This document shows, piece after piece, positions 11,923 through 24,600 of a stretch of 64,000 nt of DNA. Source of the stretch: Hymenopus coronatus (Eukaryota > Arthropoda > Insecta > Mantodea > Hymenopodidae); the NCBI GenBank assembly GCA_030762935.1, contig CM060882.1, positions 21,643,001 to 21,707,000 of the forward strand. Reading direction: 5' to 3'. The notes beneath the pieces are model-generated. The model ran no database searches and was not told the origin of the DNA. It worked only from the letters and a program-made list of their open reading frames with translations. The position numbers were made by a program, and so were the translations under genes. How positions within the stretch are numbered: the stretch's first letter is position 1; the number at the start of each line of letters is the position of its first letter.

Positions 11923-12060
11923 AAAAAAAAAGCTCAGCAAGCCTTTGTGTTTTCTGATGATGAGTTTCTTCCCCACATTAACAGCCCATGAAAACATGTC
12001 CCTGCATTAAATGTGGGGGAGTGAACCATAGGAGTGTGAGTCAACTCAATCCTAAACTTT

Positions 12061-12928
12061 TACTTTCTCTAGCCCATATGTACAATGTACATAGTGGATA
12101 GAGAAAGTATTGATTTTCACCCAAAAATTTGATGTCGAGATTTCACCAGAAATAGATGTTTTGAGCTCCCAGAGTCCAAAACAAGCATTTTTAGAAAAAG
12201 GTATGTGTGTGCATGTGTGCACCCATGTGTGTGGACAGCGGCACTCAAAAATGAAAAGTCTCTTAAATACCAAACTTGATATTTAAGTTTAGTATCTTCC
12301 AAGGATGTGACACAAAGATTTTGAAGAAAATTCCCCCACCCCAACTACCCTTAGGTGGAAAAAATTACAACAATTTTGGTTTTCGCAAACATGGCTCTAA
12401 CAATTTTGATTTAGGATATTTGCATGACAAATAAAATGTATATCTTGAATTTTCTGGGAATAGCCTCTGAAGACCTCTTTATTCAGAATGAACTTTTCTG
12501 AATTTTGCAAAACTGGTAAACTGTAAGAGATAGACAAAAATTTACAACACAAAAAATTTAGACCCATTAAAATACATAATTTATGTCATACACATTTTTT
12601 TACGTGGGGTTGACCATTTCCAAGATATTCCTTGTTATTAGTTTCAGTTTTAAAATACTTTTAAAACGTTTCTCATGCAGGAACTTGTCAACTCCTGGTC
12701 ATGCAAAGAAATGGGTTTAATTCCATAGCAACCAGCTTTTAAAAGATTTGACTGTTGTTTTACCCTAGTGTATTCCTTTATTTCTGTTTTACTTATAAAG
12801 AAGCAAGTAAGAAGACCATTTCTTCTAATGTTTATTTTGATTACAATGAAGTAAATAGAAGAATAAGCTTTTTGACTATAATTTGTTACATAGATGTAGA
12901 GACAATCATGTGAATGAAACACAACAGA
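12061..12928 (+). repeat. HINE-like element, copy 8
   Basis: Head TACTTTCTCTAGCCCATATG and second arm CATAGTGGATAGAGAAAG; tail GAATGAAACACAACAGA plus T-run. Confidence 0.85.
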
Positions 12929-13226
12929 TTTTTTAATTTATTTAGATTCGTTCAGCATTAATAAAGCTATTCAGAAATGGATAAAATATATCCTAATTAA
13001 AAGTAACAATGAACATCATAACTTGTGAGGTCAATCACAACGCCCCTCTGACACTAAACAGAGATGATTTTACACATTTGTTCTCTGAAAGCGTTCTTAT
13101 TCGAATCACTTCCTGAAGAAAACAGCAAGTCCTGAGGCAGATGACTCTTTATCAGAGGAACTGCATCAGAACTTTATCCCAACGAAAGTGCACTGTGCCA
13201 GGTACTAACTGAAGATGCTGAAAAAA

Positions 13227-14044
13227 TCTGACATGTTCCATTCACATGACTTTCTCTACATCTCTGCAACAAATTATTGTTAAAAAGCTTATGCTTCTAT
13301 TTACTTCATGCTAATCGATAACAAATTAGTAGTTACTTGCTTCCTTGTAAGTAGAAGAGGTTAAAAGGATAGTCAAAAGCTGGTTGCTATGTGATTGAAG
13401 TCCCTTTGTTTGTATGGATAGGAGTTGACAAATTCCTGTATAAGAAAACTAAAGTTCATTTAAAGCTGAAACCAAAAACAAGGAATATCTTAAAAAAAAA
13501 AAAAAGAAGAAGATCATCTACACGAAACAAACGTATATAACATAAATTGTGTTTTAATGTGCTCTACATTTTTTCTCCATCTCTTACAGTTTAGCAGTTA
13601 TACATAATCCCATAAAATTCATCCAGAATAAAGAGGTCTTCAGAGGCTATACCCAGAAAATTCAAGATATACAGCTTATTTGTCAGGTAAGTATCTTTAA
13701 TATATGATATTTTAATCAAAATCGTTAGAGCCATTTTTAAGAAAATCAAAATTTTCGAAAAAAGTTCCATGTAAAGGGTAGTTTGGGGTGGGGGGATTTT
13801 TTTCAAAATCTTTGTGTCACATCCCTGGAAGATACTAAACTTAAATACCAAGTTTGGTATTTTACCGACTTTTCATTTTTGAGTTATCGTGTTAACAGTC
13901 ACACGGACCTTTTTCTGAAAATGCTTTTTTTGGTAACAAGGGGCCCTAAAACATATATTTCTGGTGTAATCTTGGTATCAAATTTTTGGGTTCATTACAA
14001 TACCTTTTCTAAACACTATGTACATAGTACATGTAGAGAAAGTA
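13227..14044 (-). repeat. HINE-like element, copy 9
   Basis: Begins TCTGACATGTTCCATTCACA, ends TACATGTAGAGAAAGTA plus A-run. Tail to tail with copy 8 across about 300 bases. Confidence 0.9.
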
Positions 14045-14094
14045 AAAACATGCAACCTGAAATCGAATATGTACAGAGATGGTTCACGAGTATC

Positions 14095-15020
14095 TGAGTG
14101 TTTCTGACATACCAAGATGCATTCACTATATGCCTTAAAACTTTATTTTGAAAGACCCACAGACGATTAATGTTGTTTGTGGCTGTACCTCCCCAAATCG
14201 GACAAGCATAGGTGAGTTAAGGATGAAGTAAATATTTGTATAAAAGAGAACCACTTGTAGTTGAGAGTGGGATACAATTTGCGTAATGTGGTGTAACCAA
14301 GATGTAACTCTGAATTAATGTGAAAGTTCCAGGTCTGTCGATGATCAAAATGCAGGGCAAGATATTTAATAGTGTCATCAGCATATTTCCAGGGTGAGGG
14401 AACATTTTTAAAGTAATAGCAGGATGAACAGAAGGATGATGTAATTTGTAAAAATTATGGTTTCACATTTTTTGTGAGAAATCCTCCTTGTAAATCCAGA
14501 ATACTAGTATATTATGAGACATCTGTAACCAGAACAGTTCATAGTGCACTGTAAACATGGTGATATCAGCATACATGGTGATGTTGACATGTGGTAAAGT
14601 GGATATACCCAAGGTCGCGGGTTCAAACCCGGCAGAGGATGATGGATTTTTTGGGCGTAAAAATCCTTAACATGGCTTTCTTTCATGATTTATGGCATGT
14701 TAAAGAACCTCAAGCCTGATAGAGAGGCCTCTGAGCAAAATTAAACAGTCTTTCATGCCCAGTATAGAATGGTACGCTGAGAATCGCAGCAGATAAAGAG
14801 CGTACATAAATAAAATGCTATTTAATTTAACTATACAACAGAGGTGCTAAACTGGAACCTTGAGGCGCTCGCGACATTACTGGCCACACAGACAATAAAG
14901 TAGAACCAATCCATACTTGAAAAGTACAACGTGAGAGAAAGCTATTGATCACATGGCAAAGATAATTCAGCAACCTAATGCTCCATACACTGTATGGTTC
15001 TTTGGGGTTTAGCTTCACAG
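14095..15020 (-). pseudogene. Non-LTR reverse transcriptase remnant, split by SINE-A
   Basis: The 15020-14830 part encodes SFLSRCTFQVWIGSTLLSVW and SRAPQGSSLAPLLYS, matching the conserved PQGSxLxPLL reverse transcriptase motif. The 14420-14095 part encodes YLALHFDHRQTWNFHINSEL, matching the YLGxxLDxxLxxxxHI motif after the catalytic domain. The catalytic FxDD region is absent and a SINE-A (14575-14824) sits between the two halves. Confidence 0.7.
14575..14824 (+). repeat. SINE-A, nested in reverse transcriptase remnant
   Basis: B box CGCGGGTTCAAACCCGGC is well kept, the A box is degraded (GACATGTGGTAAAGTGG). The body GAACCTCAAGCCTGATAGAG and end TACATAAATAAAATG match the other SINE-A copies. 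Confidence 0.8.
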
Positions 15021-15464
15021 ATTGTTTGGCTACGCCCTGTCATCGCTCTGCAGCTGCGACCTTACACTCCTTTCCTTCTAAAAAAACATCCTGCAGGTAT
15101 GCTTTGCAGCTTAAAACCCTCAATCCCTCATCTATGTTTTGCAGCTTAGGGCCCTCAACCCCTCAGCTATGTTTTGTGGCTTAGGGGCCTCTACCCTCTG
15201 CTATGCTATACAGCTTTTTCCACTATGTTGACTTTGTGAATGTTGGCAACACACGGAGAGATAAGGACAGAAGAAGCAATGTTGCTACGATGTCTCAGGT
15301 GAGACATCCATTATGTTTATGAAACAAACTGGTTCAGTAGCTTATCTTTAAAATTTCAACTTTATCTTTATGTTGATTGTTATAACTTTTAAGTGTCTAA
15401 ATATCCAGGCTCTATAATTTTTAGCACAGAGTTACATACAGTGTGAATCTTTATTGGTGTCATA

Positions 15465-15880
15465 TTTGGAGGATGTGTTCCAGACATCAAAACAGTAAAA
15501 AAGCTCATGGGTCTGAAAATGATTTATTTCAGAGTTACAACACAAAATTGAAAGTTACAAAAGCCTGCGTCCCATGCTCTGGCAAACTCTGTTGTTGAGA
15601 GATAACCTCTGTTGATAGTATTTTATTCACGGATGAGGCTGGTTTTACTTGTGACAGCATCTTCAATTTTCATAACAATCATAACTGGGCATTTGAAAGT
15701 CCTTATGAAGTGCGACAGGACTTACTGCATGCATCGAAGCAAGAGGAAGCCACTTCAAGCAATTTTTGTAACTTTCAATTTTGTGTTGTAACACTGAGAT
15801 AAATGATTTTCAGACCCATGTTAATGTGAACTTTATTTACTGTTTTGATGTCAGGAACACATCCCCGAAATATATGACAT
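15465..15880. mobile_element. Foldback MITE derived from a DUF4817-associated transposase
   Basis: Two arms of about 100 bases are inverted: GATGTGTTCCAGACATCAAA near 15475 pairs with the reverse complement of the stretch ending GGAACACATCC near 15867. Both arms include TCTGAAAAT and CAACACAAAATTGAAAGTTA. The roughly 190-base spacer encodes a remnant around the first catalytic Asp, read in shifted frames as FTDEAGFTCDSIFNFHNNHN, a known motif of that transposase group. This fits an internally deleted, non-autonomous copy. Confidence 0.75.
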
Positions 15881-16019
15881 GAATGAAGATATACCCTGTA
15901 TTGTATAACATGTTCATTATCTCTAATCGTTGCTCACTGTGGGATTCTATAGACAATTAAGCACACACATTTATATAACATATCAAAGAGAACTGAAAAG
16001 TGAAAGAAATTTAACTCAC

Positions 16020-17884
16020 CCAGCTTTTGGCTCCAATAACAGTTGAATGCTGATCACTTTGTCAAGAGGAATAATATCCACAATATTTGTTCCACTTTTG
16101 TCTGAAAACACAGTCATTTTTCCTTCTGTTATAACACATCGTCGCTGTATGAAATCTTTCACCTTCTCAGTTCCCGAACTTGACTTATAAAGCTCACCAA
16201 TGTGCTTTAGAGCTTTGTTCACTGCCACAACAGGCCGCTCCACAGCCCTCAATTCATCATCTCGTGTTTCATAAAATGTAGAACTAGGGCCTGTTCTTGA
16301 GTCTGTTGTCTGTACCTTCTTGATAACTGGAATGTCTCCCATTAACTTCCTCCTTAGACTTGCCAGACGCAAAGGTAATCTTCTGTTTTTTTCTGTTACT
16401 TGAGGCACATATTCCTGTTTCTCTTGAGGTGATGCATCATCATCTACCATCCTTGTAGGGGAACTTCTTGAAGACACTTCATTTGATTCACTTTCCACTA
16501 CTGAGGACAGTTCTGAGGATGCTGGACTTTTGGCAATGCTTGTCAATGAATCGAATCGCCTGGGTGGAACAGGAGGGCATTCAGCTGCAGTTTCTGGTTT
16601 GCTTATTCTGTTAATTTTTCCATATAAAGGGTTTTTATCCTTAGTCGTTCCACTTCCTGTAAGAAGCATCAATTCAGAAGAACCTGTTTTTGCAGCAGGG
16701 TTTTGTGACTTTGTAGATGGATAAAATGGGTCAAATTCTAGTATGACAGACTTGGAGAGTGCATAACGCTTTTTTTCTTCCAATCTGGGAGGAATGGCAG
16801 GCACAGGAGAACTGCTTGTTTTACCCCAATTTTCATATGTTTCATTTATTACAGACTGGGACTGTGGCATTTCACATCTCGATGAGGAATTACTGCGGTC
16901 ATCTGATGTTTCATCACTGCTAGCAAATGTCAATGCTTCAAACTCTTGTAGTGATGGAGATATACTACTATTATCACTTACTGTCCTTCCATCCACCATC
17001 AGTGAATCAGTATCATCAAAATATTCAGGGTTTTCGATAGTAGCAACATTTTGATACAGGTCGTCACAAGGTATGTCATAATAGCTCCATGAATCTGCTC
17101 TTGATGTAGTTTTCTGACTAGCAACAACAGGAGAAGCCATCCGCAATTTTTGAGTGTCCCTCTGGAGAGATTTTTCCGAGGGACAGTTGGACTTTATGTT
17201 TGATGAGGCTCTTACCATAGCAATGTCCTCATAAACTCTCTCAATTATATTTATATTCGGCCCACCTGAGCTGCCTGATGCAACCGATTGCACTTCATCA
17301 TAAACAGATTCATCTGGTAATGGTGGTGGTGGATACACTGGAGGAGGTGGCCCCGGAGGCGAATCATCACTGTCACCTTCATAATCACTGTCCACCAGAG
17401 GTTCATCTGCAAACTGATCTCTAACTAATGGTGAAATAAAAGAAATAGACTGAAAAATGTCAGATGTTGGCAATGACTGGCTTCTGGTGAACTTGTTAGC
17501 ATGATCTGCTTCATCATTGGAAGGGGGGTCCTGTACTGTCAAATGTTTAGGGCCTTTATTTCTAAATGACCTTTTCGTACTTCTTATAACTGCCTTTGCT
17601 TTTTCCTGGATGCTTTCCAGATCAAACTTTGAGTCTCCTTTAGAGCTCGGCTTTTTAACGGATTCCATTTCTTCACTGTCTTCGTAAATGTTATTTGTTT
17701 CACTGCATTCTGGAGACACACTACGTACCGACTGTCCCGTACTGTTTGCATTTTCACTTACATCTTCTTGTTTCGCTAATTTATTCCTGGGTAACGGCAC
17801 TGGTTTTTTGACAGCTCTATCACCTGATTCCGCACCTGGACGGTGATCTAACCTCGGTTTAGGAACTGGGGGAACAACTTCCAT
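16020..17884 (-). CDS. Proline-rich, PH-domain signalling protein, first coding exon (ARAP/RhoGAP-like candidate)
   Basis: A single large exon encodes about 622 residues starting MEVVPPVPKPRLDHR and ending inside a PH-like fold. The start is the ATG at 17884 in a good context (ACAATGG). The open frame reaches only a TTG five codons upstream, itself preceded by a TAG. Proline-rich SH3-ligand motifs (PPVPKPR, KKPVPLPRNK, DSPPGPPPPVYPPPPLP, ECPPVPPRRFDS) and several Tyr motifs (IYEDSEE, VYEDIAM, VYDEVQ, NPLYGKI) suggest an adaptor regulated by tyrosine kinases. The C-terminal part (FIQRRCVITEGKMTVFSDK, then IIPLDKVISIQLLL) looks like the first strands of a PH domain. The exon ends GG|GTGAGT in phase 2. 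No following exon was found down to position 1, so the next intron exceeds 16 kb. ARAP/RhoGAP15B-like is a guess from composition; other PH-containing scaffolds remain possible. Confidence 0.85.
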
Positions 17885-18624
17885 TGTTTGTCCTTTCAAC
17901 TACGTCCCGTTGTTTTCCCCCTTTGTTATGCTTGCTCAGATAGAATAATACAGCTGACACAGCGCAATGAATTATGACTCATTGCAAAACGATACGATCC
18001 CTCGTCAAAGTTCTTGCGAAATAAGTTCATTAAACGAATGAGGAATTTCACCGCGGGCGCCGCTATTGGTTCACAATTTTCGCAACAAACTTCACTAAAA
18101 TGTCAACTAAGCTCGCGACAATAAATTATTGGTATCATTTCCACCTGTTGCATAGATGCTGTGACGAACTCGCTCTTTCCGCACTAGCAAGCACTACACG
18201 CTCCGTGAATCACAGCAATGCTTTTTTATTTCCTTCTCAATTTCTCGTACTCATGTGGGGCCCTTTGGCCTTGCGTTCTTCTCTCGCTGTTTCTTTCTTG
18301 TTCACTCTTCTCTCTGTCCTGCCCACTGTGTGATGTTTGTGTGTGTGTGAACCCGTGCTTTCACATGTGCTGTTTCTGCTCGACTCGCATTTGTTTTCTA
18401 ACATCCGTTGGCTGCTGGCAACTGTCAAGCGGAAAAGGCAGAAATTTCACAAGGTCAGCGGATAACAGATGACTAACAGCTGGCGTAACAAGAGGCGGGG
18501 TTTATGACAAACCAGAGCCAGAGAGACAGTGATCAACTTCGAAAAATTGCGATCACGTAGGGAGTTCGTATGCTCTTGCCTGTGAAAACGAATAAAATCA
18601 CGTCTAATTGTTTGGAACTAAGAA
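17885..18624. promoter_or_regulatory. Divergent promoter region between PH gene and SWSAP1-like gene
   Basis: About 740 bases separate the two start codons, and the sequence is clearly richer in GC and CpG than its surroundings (for example CCGCGGGCGCCGC near 18050). Visible candidate sites are an AP-1/Maf-like TGACTCA at 17975-17981 and an inverted CCAAT box (ATTGG) at 18065-18069. No TATA box is placed convincingly for either gene, as is common for broad CpG-type promoters. Both 5' UTRs must lie here. Confidence 0.6.
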
Positions 18625-18699
18625 ATGAGACCAGATAACGTACGCTCTATATTATTTGTTGGTTCCGATGCTGTACAGAAGTCCAATTTTCTATTTCAG
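18625..18699 (+). CDS. SWSAP1: SWSAP1-like, exon 1
   Basis: Encodes residues 1-25 (MRPDNVRSILFVGSDAVQKS and five more). Donor CAG|GTAGCT, phase 0. Upstream TAA GAA precedes the ATG. Confidence 0.75.
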
Positions 18700-21600
18700 G
18701 TAGCTTTGAGACTTATGCAACCAATTCACAAATTAGTTTAATTTCTGGCCTTCACTTTAGACTTAAGGCCACCAAATACAGATGCATTTGATCATACTTC
18801 AGGACTGAAAGCTTTTGAATCTTTTGCCTTTAATGTGTTCCATTCCATTGCAGTGTGCTGTACATTGGGCAGAACAAGGCAGTAAAGTAGATTACATTTC
18901 CTCTAGTCCTGTCAGCACATTACCTCCTCCAATACATGGAGTAGATCCACCTGGACCTACCAGTCTAAGGAACATAAGATTCATGTAAGTTAATAAAAAA
19001 ATTGTTTGCACAGTTTGTATTAATGATAAAAGTAATTTTGATCTAACTGCATAATGGATAACCCATAAACACAGCCTGGATGTTAAGCAAATGTTTTTAC
19101 TCGGTTGTAATAAATCAAAGGTTATGTAGATGCAGTCATGTGTTGACTAGTATTTGGAAGTTATAGAACCAGTTATTATTTTGATTTTTTAAGGTAAAGC
19201 TATTTTAATGTAGTCAGTTTTTCCTGTAAAAGCTGTAGCACTTAGGCATCCTTTGAATTGAAATGCGAGCATCTTTAGTAGTATTGTAATGTTTGTTACT
19301 ATTTTGAAAATGGGTTCTGTATTATTGCAGGGAAAACATTTGATGAATAGTGTTTCAGTTACTGTCATATGAAAGCAGATGTAACACTATAGTTATAGTG
19401 CCTAAATTCAGTGAATGAATGGAAAGTTTCACAATTTTTTGTAAATTTGATGCCTATGACTTTTCAACTGATAGGACAGTTTTATTGTTTAAGATTTGTG
19501 AAAAGATAGTTAATCGTAACTGCCTGTTTTGCCCTTCAATTTGGACATCCAGGCCCTAATTATAAATAAACCAACTACTCAAATTAGGTACCTGAGTATA
19601 AGTATGTGAAAAAATGAGAATGTACTTAGCCCAGAAAAATCTGTTTTAAAAAAATACAATATCAGGTTTAATTATACATTTAGCTTCAGTGTTTATTATA
19701 TATTTTGTGGGTGATCTTCTGCATTTGCAAAACTTGCTGCAGCAGATTGGAAAATTATGGAATTCATTGAAGTTTGGAGCACACATAAATGTTTATATTT
19801 TTTGTAAACAAATCCTAACTAGAGGTGTACATTTTCAATCTACTTCTGCCTATGCCTGTTAGCATAGAAAACAAAATCTTGTCCAGGTGAGGGGAGGCAG
19901 TACCTTTTATTAGATTGCATACACTTCAAAAGATTTCTTTGTGGTGATAGAGATCAAAAGGAAGAACAACTTCTATAGGAGTCGCATTATTAAACTGACA
20001 ACAATTAAAGGCCAAAAAAATTGGAGAATAAATAATTGTGAGATAATAAAAAAGAACACTTGAGACCAAACAATAAATATTATACAGAGACGATATAAAT
20101 ATTCTTAAGCTTCACAAATTTTATTCAATACCTTGAACGATTCACCCTCATTTGAGGGCATCATCAGCATTCTCACTCTACTGTGCGCTTTGTTAAAAGC
20201 ATACATTTTGAAGATTGTAGGCGCAATAAATATTATCATCGTCATCATTATTGCCAAAAAACACATCAACTTATAAAGCTGAAAATGTTAGCAACTATCT
20301 AAAACTATTCCTAAAATGGTTTCGGAATAATAGTAGAAAATTACAATACCAATTGAAAACCTTCCATACATTTCCAAAGAAATGTTATTATTTTATTATC
20401 AGTTTGGAGCATATAATTATGGAAAACAACTTAACTCTAACAGTGTTAATCATTAGGATGTTATATCACAAGGCCATGCAGGAAATAATGCTTAGCCTGT
20501 TTATCACTAGCAGTCATCAGTCTCAACATTTTGAGAAACAGTTTGCCAATCCCACAATTCTCTTACTAGCAGTTAGAATAAACCAGGTTTTTCTTGACCT
20601 GTCCTTTATTGAGAAAAATTGCCTGTCTATGAATAGGTTTCCCTGCTGGCCGGAATAGGCAAGAGCAGCTAGGAGACATTGCACACCTGTAATCCTAACA
20701 AGAATTTAGATTTCAGAAACTATAAGCTATTGTTACTTTTTCTACACGACTATACATAGTGTATAGAGAAGGTGTTGCATTGTACCCAAAAATTTGATAT
20801 CGAGATTTCACCGGAAATATATGTTTTGGGACCCTCAAATCCAAAAACAAAGCATTTTTAGAAAAAGGTCTGTGTGTGTCTGTGGACAGCATCGCTCAAA
20901 AACGAAAAGACCTTTAAATACCAAACTTGATATTTAAGTTTGGTATCTTCCAAGACACGACACAATTTTCAAGAAAATCTCCCCCACCCCATACTACCCT
21001 TTACATGGAACTTTTTTTAAAATTTTGATTTTCTAAAAAGTGGCTCTAACGATTTTGATTAAAATACCTTATGTATAAGATATTGTTATGACAAACGATA
21101 GGTATATATTAAATTTTCTAGAATAGCCTCTGAAGACTTCATTCTGGAATGAGTTTTATATAACTGGCAAACTGTAAGAGATATACAAAAATTTACTACA
21201 CAAAAAATGTAGATCTCATTAAAACACAGAATTTATGTCATATACAAATTTTTGTAGAGTTAGCCATTTTTGAGATATTCCAGATTATTGGTTTTAATTT
21301 TAAGCCACTTAAACGTTTCTCAACCAGGAAGACATTTTTTTTTACCGCAGCTAAATTGTTTCACAAAGCGATCGGCTTTTGTAGGACGAGACTATCACTT
21401 TAGCCTGTGCATTTTTTATTTCCCTGCTACTTACAAGGAAGCTAGTAATAAGACTGATTCTGCTTATGTTTATCTTGATTAGCATGATGTAGATAACAGG
21501 TTGTGAGTAAAAAGTTTGTTTACCGAACAGCTGGAGGATATCATGTGAATGGAGCGCATTAGATTTTTCTCTTCTATATACAAGGAACCAAGTAATAAGG

Positions 21601-24600
21601 ACAATTTCTGCTAATGTTTATTTTGATTATCATGAAGTTCATAGATGAATAAGATTTTTAACAATAATTTGTTATAGAGATGTATAGAAAGTCATGTGAA
21701 TGGAATGCATCAGATTTTTTTTTTGTTTCATGATCTAGCAGTTTCCAGAATATTGAACATCTCATACAGCAAACTACCTTTACCATCACACTGCTACATT
21801 CCTCCCTCAAATCAGAACATAGAGGACAAAATTTTCATTTATTACCATTTTATTTGGTTTCCTCTCAGCTTTGATGTAATTTGAGGTAATACATGCTTTT
21901 CAGCGCTGAATAGAGGCTTGCTGCGGAACAACCAGACGTGCAGTAAACAGTATTTATTAGAAACAGAGAAAAATTATATGAATATATTTTGAACATAAAC
22001 ACATTTAATGGTTTTTCTCTTCTTCTTCTTCTTCTTTTTTTTTTTTTTTTTTTTTGTATGTTAGTGCATAAAATTGAATTGAAGTGGTTTTGTAACGAGT
22101 AAGCATACAAATAACAAGTTGTGACTTAATGCATTAGCATGAAAATAATACAATATATGTAACGTAGTGTTTATTATACATTTTTAGGTAATAAATCTCC
22201 TATATTAAGTTTTAATTGTTTTTTCCACACAAGCTGTGCAGGACAAGAGTTTTGACTAATAGTTAATTGACCTAATATTTGGTTAAACTATGAAGCCCAG
22301 GACTTAAAGTACTTACGATATTGTAAGTAGCCATTGTGTATATCTCAAAATAATTTTAAATCACCTTGTGGTTTACCGGGAAACATGTGAACAGTTGAGA
22401 AATTTAATACCTGCTGCATGTTGCCATGGTAGCTTAGTGGTAGAGCAACTGGCTAGAGACCAGGAGATCTATGGTTCAAATATGGCTATGGCAGTGAATT
22501 TTTCATTCTGACTCTGGTTGTATCAAGCTTTGCCTCACATCTATTTCTTCTGAACTGTAACTGCAAATAGCAAAATATTCTAAATGAGCCATGTTTTGTT
22601 TTAATTATTCAATGTTTTTTTACTTTCTCTATACGCACTATGTATATAGTAAATAGAGAAAGTATTGCACCCCATCAAAAAATTTGATACTAAGATTTCA
22701 CCGGAAATATATGTTTTAGGGTCCCCTTTTTCTAAACAATGCATTTTCACAAAAAGGTCCATGTGTCTGTGAACACGATAACTCAAAAACAAAAAGTCAG
22801 TAAAATACCAAACTTGGTATTTAAGTTAAGTATCTTCCAGGGATGCGGCACGAAGATTTGGAGAAAAATCCCCCCACCCCAAACTACCCTTTACATGGAA
22901 CATTTTTCGAAATTTTTGATTTTCTAAAAAATGGCTGTAACAATTTTGATTAAAATATCATATATTAAAGATATTTACCTGACAAATAAAATGTATATTT
23001 TGAATTTTCTGGGAATAGCCTCTGAAGATTACTTTATTCTGCATGAATTTTGCATAACTACTAAACGGTAAGAGATGGACAAAACCTTAACGCACAAAAA
23101 ATGTAGAGCACGTTAAAACACACAATTTATGTTATATACATTTTTTTCATGGAGTTGATCGTTTTTGAGATATTCCTTTTTCTTGGTTTCAGCTTTGAAA
23201 AACTTATGCTTTTCTCATACAGGAATTTGTCAACTCCTGTCCACACAAACAAAGGAACATCAGTCACATAGCAACCAGCTTTTGGCTTTCACTTTTACCC
23301 ATGGTACTCCCTTATTTCGCCTGTATTTACAATAAAGCAAGAAATAAGACTATTTCTGCTAATTTTCTTCGATTAACATGAAATAAATAAAAGATAAGCT
23401 TATTAACAATAATCTGTTACAGAGAGATAGAGAAAGTCATGTGAATGGAACACATCAGATTTTTGAAACAAGTAACACATTATTTTGTTAATGTTACTCT
23501 GTAATATTTATGCCTGACGTGTCCAATATCTTGTACGAGATACAAAGGATGAATAAACTGAATATGAATATAAAACATTTGCTCACAGGCAGTAGAATTG
23601 TCATGGCCATTTTTATTCAATAATTTTCAATAATTTCCATTGTATATGTCCATAAAAATGATAACTTCTTTCTAATATTTATTTTATTTTAATTTCATAC
23701 TCCCGTGCAAAAACCATTGTGCAGCCTTCATTCAATATCCATGCGCTTATAAAACTGAGCTATATAAAATCCATACTTGATTTAAAAAAATGATGACTTT
23801 ATACAATTGTATCATAAATAACTATTTTGAAATGATGCCCATTAAAACTCAAAAATGCACCAGCTAACTGGTTATATTATATCACAGCTGCCACCAATAC
23901 AGAGGTATGTGTTTATGTATAGATGGGTAGATAATTTATTTCATCTTTTCATGTTAGAAACATCATACATAATTACTTTCATGGAGTTGCCTACGATATC
24001 ATATACCTTGGTTGTTTATGTATATATGTACCTTTCTCTTTATTTGTAAATTTTTTATACCCTACCAACTTAATCTATTTCTTTCTCTTTATTTGTACAT
24101 TTTTATACCCTACCAACTTAATCTATTTATCTCTTTTATTATAATCTCATCTGTTCTATTAATAAGATCCTCTCTTTCTTTGGCAATTTCTCCCCCATTT
24201 TTACTTTCTCTATAGGCAAGTGTATAGAGAATGTATTGCACTCCACCAAAAAATTTGATGCCGAGATTTCACCGGAAATATATGTTTTAGGGTCCCCTGT
24301 ATCTAAAAAAAGCATTTTCAGAAAAAGGTCCGTGTGTTTGTGTGTTTGTGAACACGATAACTCAAAAATGAAAAGTAGGTAAAATACCAAACTTGGTATT
24401 TAAGTTTAGTATCTTCCAGGGATGTGACACAAAGATTTTGAGAAAAATCCCCCCACCCCCAACTACCCTTTACATGGAACTTTTTTCGAAAATTTTGATA
24501 TTCTCTAATGATTTTGATTAAAATTTTGTATATTAAAGATATTTACCTGACAAATAAAATGTATATCTTGAATTTTCTGGGAATAGCCTGTGAAGAGTAG

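Noticed and set aside
20251..20658. 135-codon open frame in the SWSAP1-like intron
   Set aside because: Composition and context look random, with no domain, no splice signals and flanking repeat debris.
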